Of a stretch of DNA of 64,000 bases, positions 36,775 to 44,179 are shown in pieces (position 1 is the first letter of the stretch; each line of letters begins with the position of its first letter). Source of the DNA: an uncultured Pseudomonadota bacterium (GTDB taxonomy: Bacteria > Pseudomonadota > Gammaproteobacteria > Steroidobacterales > Steroidobacteraceae); the NCBI GenBank assembly GCA_903868595.1, contig CAIPVV010000017.1, positions 86,727-150,726 on the forward strand. The letters run 5' to 3'. Under the pieces are notes generated by a model. The model searched no databases. It was not told the origin of the DNA and saw nothing but the letters and a program-made list of their open reading frames with translations. Position numbers and translations under genes: made by a program.

Positions 36775-37895
36775 GTCGGCGCATCGGCAGCATCCTCTTT
36801 CGCCATATCCTGCGGGAGGTCGCGCTGGCGTTCATCGTGGTGGCGCTGGTGCTGTTGGTGCTGCTGGTTACCAACCAGTTGGCCTTCGTCCTCGGCCGCG
36901 TGGCCGATGGCCAGGTCCCGGGCCAGCTGGTGCTGGAGCTGCTGCGTCTGTCTGTGACGGAGAACTCCAACGTCATCCTGCCGATCTCCCTGCTGCTGGG
37001 GATCACGGTCGCCCTGGGTCGCCTGTATCACGACAGCGAGCTGGCGGCCGCCCAGGCCTGCGGCATGAGTCCCGTGACGGTGTACGCGGCGGCCGGCGTG
37101 GTGACGCTCGCGGCCACGCTGCTGTGTGCATGGATCGCGTTCTTCGCCGGTCCCGACGGTGCGCGCCGCAGCTACGAGATCCGGACCGAGAGCCTGCGAA
37201 CGGCGCTGGTTCGCGGCCTTGCGCCGGGGCAGTTCCGCTCGCTGGGCGGCGGTGCGGTGCTGTATTTCCGCGAGCAGGATGCCGCGGGCCACCTGCGTAA
37301 TGTGTTTTTCGAGCGCCGGCTCAAGCCCAATCTTGGCGGCGAGGAGGCGCGCATCGAGATCGTGCTGGCCGACAGTGCCCAGTACAACCTCGCGCCGGAC
37401 GGCAGCTTGGCCTCGGTCGTGCTGCACGATGGCCAGCGCTATGAAGGGGTCGCCGGCGGTGGTGCGTGGCGCACCATGCGGTTCCGCGAGCAGACTGTGC
37501 CGATCCAGGCGGCTGCCGGTGCGCCCGGCAAGCCGCGGGCCGACATGCAGGCCACGGCGACGCTGCGGGCCTCGTCAGACGGCCGCTACCTGGCCGAGTA
37601 CCACTGGCGCATCGCCACCGTCGTCATCACGCTGCTGCTGGGCGTGCTGGCCGTGCCGATCGCGCGCCTGCGCCCTCGGCAGGGACGCTATGGCCGCGTG
37701 ATCTGGGCGGTGCTGCTGTATGCGATCTACGCGAGCCTTCTGATCTCGGGGCGTACGCTGCTGGAGAAGGGGGGCGTTCCGGCCTGGGCGGGATTGTGGT
37801 GGGCCCATGGCCTGGTCGCCCTGCTGGGGCTCGCCATCATCCAGCAGCCCCGCATCGAAGACCTCGTGCGACGCCGACGCAATGCGGCCGCCTAG
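36771..37895 (+). CDS. lptF: LptF/LptG-family lipopolysaccharide export permease
   Basis: The 374-residue protein has the LptF/LptG layout: three helices in the first 130 residues (RHILREVALAFIVVALVLLV and VILPISLLLGITVALGRLY with HDSELAAAQACGMSP), a large periplasmic beta-jellyroll, and three C-terminal helices (WRIATVVITLLLGVLAVPIA). It would move LPS out of the inner membrane with LptB2C. It starts with TTG overlapping the previous stop (TTGA). The pairing with lptG usual in gammaproteobacteria is absent here. Confidence 0.88.
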   Translation: MSRRIGSILFRHILREVALAFIVVALVLLVLLVTNQLAFVLGRVADGQVPGQLVLELLRLSVTENSNVILPISLLLGITVALGRLYHDSELAAAQACGMSPVTVYAAAGVVTLAATLLCAWIAFFAGPDGARRSYEIRTESLRTALVRGLAPGQFRSLGGGAVLYFREQDAAGHLRNVFFERRLKPNLGGEEARIEIVLADSAQYNLAPDGSLASVVLHDGQRYEGVAGGGAWRTMRFREQTVPIQAAAGAPGKPRADMQATATLRASSDGRYLAEYHWRIATVVITLLLGVLAVPIARLRPRQGRYGRVIWAVLLYAIYASLLISGRTLLEKGGVPAWAGLWWAHGLVALLGLAIIQQPRIEDLVRRRRNAAA

Positions 37896-38766
37896 TCCGG
37901 CGGCGCAGGCGCTGGCGGGGTACGCGCAGTTCTCGTTCCGCTCCGGCGACATCGTTCACGCGGTTTACCACGCCGGCGACCCGGGGCATCCGCCGCTGCT
38001 GCTCCTGCCGGAGCTGGCCGGTGTTGCTCCCGGACTGCTGCTCTTTGCCGCCCGGCTGCGTGCCGCCGGCTTCCAGGTCTATCTCCCGTGGCTGTTTGGT
38101 CCGCTGGGACGTCGTGCACCGTTGAAAAATGCCCTGCGCCTGTGCATCTCGCGGGAGTTCGCCTACCTGCGCGCGGGCGTGTCGGCTCCCATCACGCGCT
38201 GGCTGCGGGAGTTGGCCGGCGAGATCGGCCTGCGCAATGGCGACTGCAACGTGGGCGCGATCGGCATGTGCCTGACCGGGGGCTTCGCAATCCCGCTGAT
38301 CCTGAATCGCAAGGTCACGGCGGCCGTGGCGGCGCAGCCCTCGGTGCCCCTCTCGCTGCTGTTCGCGGCGACGGGCCTGGGCAGCGGGCGCGGCGCGCTC
38401 AACGTCAGCGCCGAGGACATTGCGGCGGCGCGCACATGCCTGGACACCGGTGCGGCCCGCCTGCTCGCGGTCCGCTGTCGCGCGGACCGGATCTGCCCGC
38501 ACGAGAAGCTCGAGCGCCTGCGCGAGGAGTTCCCGGTGGGGCTGGAAACTCAGGAGTACGGTGCCACGCAGTCGCGTAACGCACTGGGCGATCGGCCGCA
38601 TGCGCTGTACACCAAGGAGTACCGGATAGCGGAGGAGGCGCCGGCCGACCACGATTCACGGCAGGCGTTTGCCGACCTGCTGCGTTTCCTGCGCGAGTAC
38701 CTGCCCGCGACGCCGTCCGGCCAGCAACAGGCCCCCGCCCGAGGCGATCCAGGTCCACAGCCCTAG
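37882..38766 (+). CDS. Dienelactone hydrolase family protein
   Basis: This 294-residue alpha/beta hydrolase carries the Cys-nucleophile elbow GAIGMCLTGGFA near residue 130, typical of dienelactone hydrolases that use Cys in place of Ser. PLLLLPELAGVAPGLLLFA near the N-terminus and DHDSRQAFADLLRFLREY at the end fit the fold. Substrate unknown. The start overlaps the lptF end by 14 bases. The last 20 residues are low-complexity. Confidence 0.82.
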   Translation: MRPPSPAAQALAGYAQFSFRSGDIVHAVYHAGDPGHPPLLLLPELAGVAPGLLLFAARLRAAGFQVYLPWLFGPLGRRAPLKNALRLCISREFAYLRAGVSAPITRWLRELAGEIGLRNGDCNVGAIGMCLTGGFAIPLILNRKVTAAVAAQPSVPLSLLFAATGLGSGRGALNVSAEDIAAARTCLDTGAARLLAVRCRADRICPHEKLERLREEFPVGLETQEYGATQSRNALGDRPHALYTKEYRIAEEAPADHDSRQAFADLLRFLREYLPATPSGQQQAPARGDPGPQP

Positions 38767-38770
38767 CGGT

Positions 38771-39060
38771 GATGTTTCAGTAGGTTGTTCCCTCCCTCCG
38801 GGGAGAGGAAGCTGATGTGACCAAACCTCAGTTTCCCCCTCCGAAGAGAGTGAACAACCCTGCACAAGCAGGCTCGTCTGACCCCCAAGGGTCGAGAGCT
38901 GATGGTCACCCGCCTCTTGGCGGGGGAGCATCAGCTCGATGTCTCCCAGGCCCTGGGCGTCTCCCTGACCACCGTGAAGAAGTGGCTACGGCGCTATAAG
39001 GCCGAAGGCTTGGCGGGGCTGCAGGACCGCTCCAGCCGTCCCCGGCACAGCCCCCGACAG
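38771..39060 (+). mobile_element. IS481-family element remnant (left part)
   Basis: From a TGTTTCAGTAGG-like end through the first third of an IS481-type transposase gene. The right two-thirds of the element, including the DDE domain, are missing. The element stops where a truncated S9 peptidase gene begins, so the remnant probably records an IS-associated deletion. The exact left boundary is a guess; no target duplication is seen. Confidence 0.65.
38850..39057 (+). pseudogene. IS481-family transposase, truncated and frameshifted
   Basis: The frame from 38863 reads HKQARLTPKGRELMVTRLLA, then VSQALGVSLTTVKKWLRRYK and LAGLQDRSSRPRHSP, the N-terminal helix-turn-helix of IS481 transposases. The start (GTG at 38850, reading NN then L) is out of frame by one extra C at about 38858-38860. 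The protein ends after about 65 residues, with no catalytic DDE domain. It cannot be functional. Confidence 0.75.
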
Positions 39061-39064
39061 TTGC

Positions 39065-39272
39065 TCTCCGGCACGGTCTGCAGCGTCGTGGCGCTGCGCA
39101 GGACGAAGGCCACGTAGCGTCCGTCCGGGGAGACCTGCGGATCGCTCAGGCGCCGCAGGCTCACGAGGTCGGCGGGGGTGAACGCACTGCGTGGCGGCGT
39201 GTGCGGGGACGCAGCCTGGGCGGTGGTGGCGCCGAGGGCCAGCAGAACGACAGCGAACCGTAGGGATGCCAT
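39065..39272 (-). pseudogene. S9 peptidase (prolyl oligopeptidase type), N-terminal fragment
   Basis: The product begins MASLRFAVVLLALGATTAQA, a signal peptide, then FTPADLVSLRRLSDPQVSPDGRYVAFVLR, the characteristic start of S9 dipeptidyl aminopeptidase/acylaminoacyl-peptidase genes. After about 70 residues the sequence runs into IS481 remnant DNA at about 39055-39085, and the beta-propeller and catalytic domain are lost. Confidence 0.7.
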
Positions 39273-39350
39273 GGGATACGCGGCGGAGCAGGGCGGCTGC
39301 GATCCCCGCATGTTACCCGCGCGGCGGCGGGCACCGAAACGAACCCGGGT

Positions 39351-39641
39351 TCAGTCGCGGTCGCGCGGCGGCAGCTCCGGCGGCGGCTCGTTCTTGAGCG
39401 TCTCGACTTCTTTCTTGAGCTTGATCCACTCGGAGAGCTTACGCAGGTCCGCCCGGTTCGCCGGCGCGGGTTCCTTCGTGGTCACGTTGGCGTCGCGGTC
39501 GTAGGGGTCGTACCCCGTCAGGACCTTTTTCTTCTTGGGGCTGTCCGGGAGCAGGCTCAGCTCGCGCAAGGCCGCGTCAGGCTCGTCCGGGTTGCTGGAC
39601 TCGGTCGGCCCGAAGGAGAAATCTAGTTTCTTGTCTTCCAT
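39351..39641 (-). CDS. Hypothetical protein, polar, 96 residues
   Basis: The product is strongly charged and without membrane segments (SPKKKKVLTGYDPYDRD, then RADLRKLSEWIKLKKEVETL), with a likely helix near residues 66-84 and a Pro-rich tail. No family recognised. The ATG at 39641 is the first that begins the compact product; a longer frame upstream would overlap the Nudix gene. Confidence 0.55.
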   Translation of the reverse strand: MEDKKLDFSFGPTESSNPDEPDAALRELSLLPDSPKKKKVLTGYDPYDRDANVTTKEPAPANRADLRKLSEWIKLKKEVETLKNEPPPELPPRDRD

Positions 39642-39720
39642 AGCGGAGGCTAAGGTTACAGTAAAGTCATCCGGGTGAAATGCGGAACGGATCACACTCT
39701 CCTCGCGCTGCGCCACGGCT

Positions 39721-40263
39721 CTAGGCGAGGAGTGGCGGCAGGAGCCCCTGGCTGAGGAACGCGTATGCCCGCAGGATGCCCAGCGCGGTCTTGGCATCGT
39801 TGATCTCGCCGTTGACGGCCCGCTGCCAGGCCTCGCGGAAGTCGACCCAATGCACTTCGATCACCTCGTGCTCCTCGTGCGCGATGTCCCGGGGTTGCAG
39901 CTCCAGGGCAAGGAAGAGATGGATCACTTCGGTGAACACGCCGGGGGAGCTCAGGATGCTGCCCAGGCTGTACCAGTCGCGTGCTTCCACGCCGGCTTCC
40001 TCGATGAGTTCCCGCTGCGCGGTCTGCAGGGGCGGCTCGCCAACCTCCAGCTTGCCGGCCGGCAGTTCCCACAGCCAGCCGCCGCCGGCATGGCGGTATT
40101 GGCGCAGCAGGCAGATGCGCTGCCGGGCGTCGATCGCCACGATCGTGGCGCCGCCGGGATGGCGCACGATCTCCAGGTCCGCCACGCGTCCGTTCGGGAG
40201 TTCGACGCGTTCGACGTTGACCGTGATGACGCGACCGCGATACTTGGAATCGATTTCGAACAT
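39721..40263 (-). CDS. Nudix hydrolase (ADP-ribose pyrophosphatase-like)
   Basis: The 180-residue product carries the Nudix box GKLEVGEPPLQTAQRELIEEAGV (read with the Gx5Ex7REUxEExGU pattern at about residues 70-92) in an ADP-ribose pyrophosphatase-type frame: VELPNGRVADLEIVRHPGGA, LLRQYRHAGGGWLWELPAG and SSPGVFTEVIHLFLA. It probably hydrolyses ADP-ribose or related nucleoside diphosphate sugars. It is divergent from the P-loop kinase gene. Confidence 0.88.
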   Translation of the reverse strand: MFEIDSKYRGRVITVNVERVELPNGRVADLEIVRHPGGATIVAIDARQRICLLRQYRHAGGGWLWELPAGKLEVGEPPLQTAQRELIEEAGVEARDWYSLGSILSSPGVFTEVIHLFLALELQPRDIAHEEHEVIEVHWVDFREAWQRAVNGEINDAKTALGILRAYAFLSQGLLPPLLA

Positions 40264-40280
40264 GTCGGTAGGGGTCTCAC

Positions 40281-40865
40281 ATGGGACGACAAGCGGCTTG
40301 GCTGATCATCGTCACGGGATTGCCCGCCGCGGGCAAGTCCTGCGTCGCCGAAGCGCTGGTGGCGGCGCTGGGCTGCCCCCTGCTGGCCAAGGACGCGCTG
40401 AAGGAGCCGTTGCTGGATCAGTTTCCCGAGGCGGACGCGGCCACGTCCCGGGCGCTCAGTGACGCAAGCTTTGCGCTGCTGTTCGCGCTGGCACCGGCGT
40501 TGCTTGCGCAGGGGACCGGCCTGGTGCTGGAGGGGAACTTCCGCCCCGGCGAGCACGAGGCGCCGCTGCACGGGCTGACCTTGGGCGTCGGGCGCGTCGT
40601 GCAGTTGTTATGCAGGGTCGATGAGCCGCTGCGCCGAGAGCGGCTGGCCGCCCGGGCGGCAGATCCGGGGCGCCATCCGGGGCACCGCGACGCGCGCCAG
40701 GCCAGCGGGGCGGTGGACACGCGCGCGGATGCGTTTCTGGATCTGCCCGGCGAGCGCTGGGAGATGCGCGGCGATGCCTCCGCGGCCGAATGGGCCGGGA
40801 TGATCACGCGGCTATTGGCTATATTGCCGGCATGGCAACGTCCGCCCTCCATCTTGAAACACTGA
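40281..40865 (+). CDS. P-loop kinase-like ATPase (AAA_33/zeta-like fold)
   Basis: The 194-residue protein has Walker A GLPAAGKS near residues 13-20, then LLAKDALKEPLLDQF and LVLEGNFRPGEHE, as in small P-loop kinases related to gluconate kinase or zeta-type phosphotransferases. The substrate is unknown. Its 3' end overlaps the helicase start by 34 bases, so both are on one transcript. Confidence 0.75.
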   Translation: MGRQAAWLIIVTGLPAAGKSCVAEALVAALGCPLLAKDALKEPLLDQFPEADAATSRALSDASFALLFALAPALLAQGTGLVLEGNFRPGEHEAPLHGLTLGVGRVVQLLCRVDEPLRRERLAARAADPGRHPGHRDARQASGAVDTRADAFLDLPGERWEMRGDASAAEWAGMITRLLAILPAWQRPPSILKH

Positions 40866-42919
40866 ACAGCGCCCAGCGCAAAGCCGTCACCACGGGGCAG
40901 TCGCTGCCGGAGCAGGGCTTTGCGTCCGGACCCCTGCTGATCATTGCTGGCGCCGGCACGGGCAAGACCTCGACGCTGGCGCACCGCGTGGCCCACCTGA
41001 TCCTCAACAAGGTGGATCCTTCGCGCATCCTGCTGCTGACTTTCAGCCGTCGTGCCTCGGTGGAGATGCGCCGGCGCGCCAACGAAATCGTACGTTCTGC
41101 GCTGGAGGACACGCTGGGCAGCAAGGCGCAGGCGCTGACCCAGCGCCTGCAGTGGGCGGGTACCTTCCACAGCATCGGCAACCGGTTGCTGCGCCACTAT
41201 GCGCCGCACCTGGGGCTGGAGCCCTCCTTCACCGTCATCGACCGGGGTGATTCGGCGGACGTGCTGGACGGGCTGCGGCAGGAGCTGGGGCTGGCGGTCA
41301 AGGAGCAGCGCTTCCCGCGCAAGGATACCTGCCTTGCGATCTACTCCTATCGGGTCAACACGCGCCGCCCGCTCAAAGAAACCCTCGAGCTGCAGTACCC
41401 CTGGTGCCTGCAGTGGGAGGAGGACCTCACGCGGCTCTTCCGCGCCTACGTCGAGCGCAAGCAGCGGCTGGGCATCCTCGACTACGACGACTTGCTGCTC
41501 TACTGGCACATCCTGATGTCCGAGCCGGCGCTCGCCCAGCACGTCGGGGAACACTTCGACCATGTGCTGGTGGATGAATACCAGGACACCAACCGTCTGC
41601 AGGGCGAGATCCTGCAGAACCTCAAGCCCGATGGGGCCGGGGTCACGGTGGTCGGTGACGACGCGCAGGCCATCTATTCCTTCCGCGCGGCGACAGTCGA
41701 CAACATCCTGGACTTTCCGCAGCGCTTCAACCCACCCGCCGAGGTGGTGCCGCTGGCGCAGAACTACCGCTCCACGCAGCCCGTGCTCGACCTGGCCAAC
41801 GCGCTCATGGCCGATGCGCCGCGCCAGCATCGCAAGCACCTTATCGCCGTGCGCGGCGGCGGGGCGCTGCCCCGCCTGGTCACGGTCGATGACCTGGCGG
41901 CGCAGGCCGACTACGTCTGCAGCCAGATCCTCGCGCGGCGCGAGACCGGCGTGGATCTGCGCCGGCAGGCGGTGCTGTTCCGCAGCGCGAGCCACAGCGA
42001 CCTGCTGGAGGTGGAGCTCGCGCGCCGGCGCATCCCGTTCGTGAAGTACGGCGGACTGAAGTTCCTGGAAGCCTCGCACGTCAAGGATCTGCTGGCGGTG
42101 CTGCGATGGGCCGATAACCCGCGCAATGCGCTCGCGGCGCTGCGCACGCTGCAGTTGCTGCCCGGCATGGGTCCGGTCAACGCGCGTCGCTGCCTGGATG
42201 AGCAGGAGGCCGCCGGCGGCGGCTGGGCTGTGCTGCGTGCGGTGACCCCGCCAGCCGCCGCGGCACAGGACTACGCCAAACTCCTGGACCTGCTGGAGGT
42301 GCTAGCCGAGCCGGCCCGCGCCTGGGCCGGGCAGATGCGCCTGCTGCGGGAGTGGTACCAGCCGCACCTGGAGCGCTTGTACGAGCAGATCCATACGCGC
42401 ATCGGCGACCTGGAGCAGCTGGAGCAGCTCTCGCAGCACTACCCGACGCGTGAGCGTTTCATCACCGAGCTGACCCTGGATCCACCGCAAGCCGCTGGCG
42501 ACCTGGCCGGTACGCCGCTGAAGGATGAGGACTACCTGGTGCTCTCCACGATCCACTCGGCCAAGGGTATGGAGTGGGACACCGTGTTCCTGCTGAACGT
42601 CGTGGATGGCAGCTTCCCGTCGGAGTTTGCCACCGGGCGCGCGGAGCTCATCGACGAGGAGCGGCGGCTGCTCTACGTGGCGCTCACCCGTGCCCGCAAC
42701 GAGCTGCAGCTGGTGAGTCCGCTCAAGTTCCCGATCACGCAGCAGGCGCCGCGCGGCGATGCACACGTGTACGGCGCGCGCAGCCGCTTCCTGAACGACA
42801 AGGTGCTCAAGACGCTGGAGCAGACCAGTTGGCACGGGTCGCGCGGCGGGGAGGGCGCGCTCACGCAGGCCGGTGCGCCGCGCATCGATGTCGCCTCGAA
42901 GCTCAAGGACTTGTGGTGA
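40832..42919 (+). CDS. UvrD/Rep-family ATP-dependent DNA helicase
   Basis: This 695-residue superfamily 1A helicase has Q-motif LNSAQRKAV, Walker A GAGTGKTSTL (about 39-48), motif II VDEYQDTN, GDDAQAIYSFRAA, QNYRS, IHSAKGMEWDTVFLLNVVDG and VALTRARNEL. It unwinds DNA 3' to 5' in repair or replication restart. It is shorter than UvrD and closest in look to stand-alone UvrD-like helicases of proteobacteria. The start is inside the kinase gene. Confidence 0.93.
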   Translation: MATSALHLETLNSAQRKAVTTGQSLPEQGFASGPLLIIAGAGTGKTSTLAHRVAHLILNKVDPSRILLLTFSRRASVEMRRRANEIVRSALEDTLGSKAQALTQRLQWAGTFHSIGNRLLRHYAPHLGLEPSFTVIDRGDSADVLDGLRQELGLAVKEQRFPRKDTCLAIYSYRVNTRRPLKETLELQYPWCLQWEEDLTRLFRAYVERKQRLGILDYDDLLLYWHILMSEPALAQHVGEHFDHVLVDEYQDTNRLQGEILQNLKPDGAGVTVVGDDAQAIYSFRAATVDNILDFPQRFNPPAEVVPLAQNYRSTQPVLDLANALMADAPRQHRKHLIAVRGGGALPRLVTVDDLAAQADYVCSQILARRETGVDLRRQAVLFRSASHSDLLEVELARRRIPFVKYGGLKFLEASHVKDLLAVLRWADNPRNALAALRTLQLLPGMGPVNARRCLDEQEAAGGGWAVLRAVTPPAAAAQDYAKLLDLLEVLAEPARAWAGQMRLLREWYQPHLERLYEQIHTRIGDLEQLEQLSQHYPTRERFITELTLDPPQAAGDLAGTPLKDEDYLVLSTIHSAKGMEWDTVFLLNVVDGSFPSEFATGRAELIDEERRLLYVALTRARNELQLVSPLKFPITQQAPRGDAHVYGARSRFLNDKVLKTLEQTSWHGSRGGEGALTQAGAPRIDVASKLKDLW

Positions 42920-42935
42920 GGGGCCGGTCGGCCCC
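42920..42935. terminator. Short hairpin between convergent genes
   Basis: GGGGCCG and CGGCCCC form a perfect stem between convergent helicase and methyltransferase genes. There is no U-tract, so intrinsic termination is uncertain. Confidence 0.35.
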
Positions 42936-42941
42936 GAGCCG

Positions 42942-43769
42942 CTAGCGCGGCTTGACGAACTTCAGCGTGAAGCGGTCGCTCTCGCCGATCGACTCGTAGC
43001 GCGCCCGATCCTTCTCGCCCTCGATGTACAGCGGCGGCAGCGTCCAGACACCGCGAGGATAGTCCTTGGCGTCCTTCGGGTTCGCGTTGACCTCGGAGAC
43101 ACCCACCAGCCGGAAGCCCGCGGCCTCGATCAGGCGGATCGCATAGGCCTGGTTGACGTAGCCGGAGGCTGCCTTGGGATCCTGCGGTAGCGCAGGATTG
43201 CCGCGGTGTTCCACCACGCCCAGCACGCCGCCCGGCTTGAGCGCCCGGTACATGTCGGCGAACGCGGCGCCCGCGACATCCCGCTCCATCCAGTTGTGCA
43301 GGTTGCGGAAGGTCAGAATCAGGTCCACCGAGCCCGGTGGCGCGATGGTGGCCTGGCCGGGCGCAAAGGGCGCCAGTTCTACCTTGCCCAGACCTGCGGG
43401 GTCGCTGGCCAGCAGGTCCTGGAATTGCCGGTACGCGCGCTCGCTGCCCGCGTTGCCGGCCTGCAGCGGGCGGGAGGCCGCGAGGTAGCGGCCGTGATCG
43501 TGTAGCAGGGGAGCGAGTATGCGCGTGTACCAGCCGCCTTCCGGCGCGATCTCCACCACCGTCATGCCGGGGCGGATGCCAAAGAACAGCAGCGTCTGCT
43601 TGGGATGGCGGTAGACGTCGCGCGCGCGATCCGCCGCCGGCCGTGCAGGGCTCTCCAGGATGCGGTCCAGCGACTGCGCCGTCTGCAGGCGCTCCCCGGT
43701 GGCGGCGCAGCCGCCCAGCACCACCAGCAGCGTTACGGCGAGGAGAGTGGCGCGCAGGCGTGGATACAT
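42942..43769 (-). CDS. Exported class I SAM-dependent methyltransferase-like protein
   Basis: The 275-residue product from the ATG at 43769 has a lipoprotein-like signal (VTLLVVLGGC, Cys near residue 21) and a Rossmann methyltransferase core: GMTVVEIAPEGGWYTRILAP and VDLILTFRNLHNWM, then LKPGGVLGVVEHR. It resembles the predicted methyltransferases of the COG4798 type. An exported methyltransferase fold would lack S-adenosylmethionine in the periplasm, so its role there is unclear. Confidence 0.8.
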   Translation of the reverse strand: MYPRLRATLLAVTLLVVLGGCAATGERLQTAQSLDRILESPARPAADRARDVYRHPKQTLLFFGIRPGMTVVEIAPEGGWYTRILAPLLHDHGRYLAASRPLQAGNAGSERAYRQFQDLLASDPAGLGKVELAPFAPGQATIAPPGSVDLILTFRNLHNWMERDVAGAAFADMYRALKPGGVLGVVEHRGNPALPQDPKAASGYVNQAYAIRLIEAAGFRLVGVSEVNANPKDAKDYPRGVWTLPPLYIEGEKDRARYESIGESDRFTLKFVKPR

Positions 43770-43791
43770 GGTCGTGGGGGTACCCCGGGCG

Positions 43792-44073
43792 TTAGCGGCG
43801 GAAGGGTCCGCCACCCTGGCGCAGTCGCTGCTGGGCGGGGTTGGCGCGCAACGGGCGACCGTTGAAGGGGTGGCCGTTGACGGCGGCAATGGCTGCCGGG
43901 ACCGCTGATTCATCCATGCTCACGAATCCAAAGCCCGCCGGGCGACCGGTCTCGCGGTCGTTGACCAAGTTCACGGCACGCACTTCCCCATGCGGGGCAA
44001 ACAGCGCCCGCAGGTCCGCTTCCGTTGCCGTGAAAGGCAGGTTCCCGACATGGATGGTGACTGTCGCACTCAT
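43792..44073 (-). CDS. RNA-recognition-motif protein
   Basis: The 93-residue product is one RRM domain with RNP2 IHVGNLPF (residues about 7-14), RNP1 AGFGFVSM (about 46-53) and an Arg/Gly-rich tail. Such bacterial RRM proteins bind single-stranded RNA and are often cold- or stress-induced. It stands alone between the methyltransferase and speA. Confidence 0.88.
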   Translation of the reverse strand: MSATVTIHVGNLPFTATEADLRALFAPHGEVRAVNLVNDRETGRPAGFGFVSMDESAVPAAIAAVNGHPFNGRPLRANPAQQRLRQGGGPFRR

Positions 44074-44147
44074 TCCGGCCCCGTGTTTCTGCGTCTGCTC
44101 AAAACGCGCCCGATGCTAACCCTCCCGGCGCGCCCAAGTAAACCAGA

Positions 44148-44170
44148 CACCGGCGGCGCTGCCGCCGGTG
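44148..44170 (-). terminator. Hairpin after speA
   Basis: CACCGGCGGC and GCCGCCGGTG form a perfect 10-base stem with a 3-base loop about ten bases after the speA stop in minus-strand sense, followed by a modestly U-rich stretch. It is a likely terminator of the sseA-speA transcript. Confidence 0.65.
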
Positions 44171-44179
44171 AATTTGCCG

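Noticed and set aside
40281..40865. Zeta toxin of a toxin-antitoxin module
   Set aside because: The Walker A fold is similar, but there is no antitoxin-like gene upstream and the gene is coupled to a helicase.
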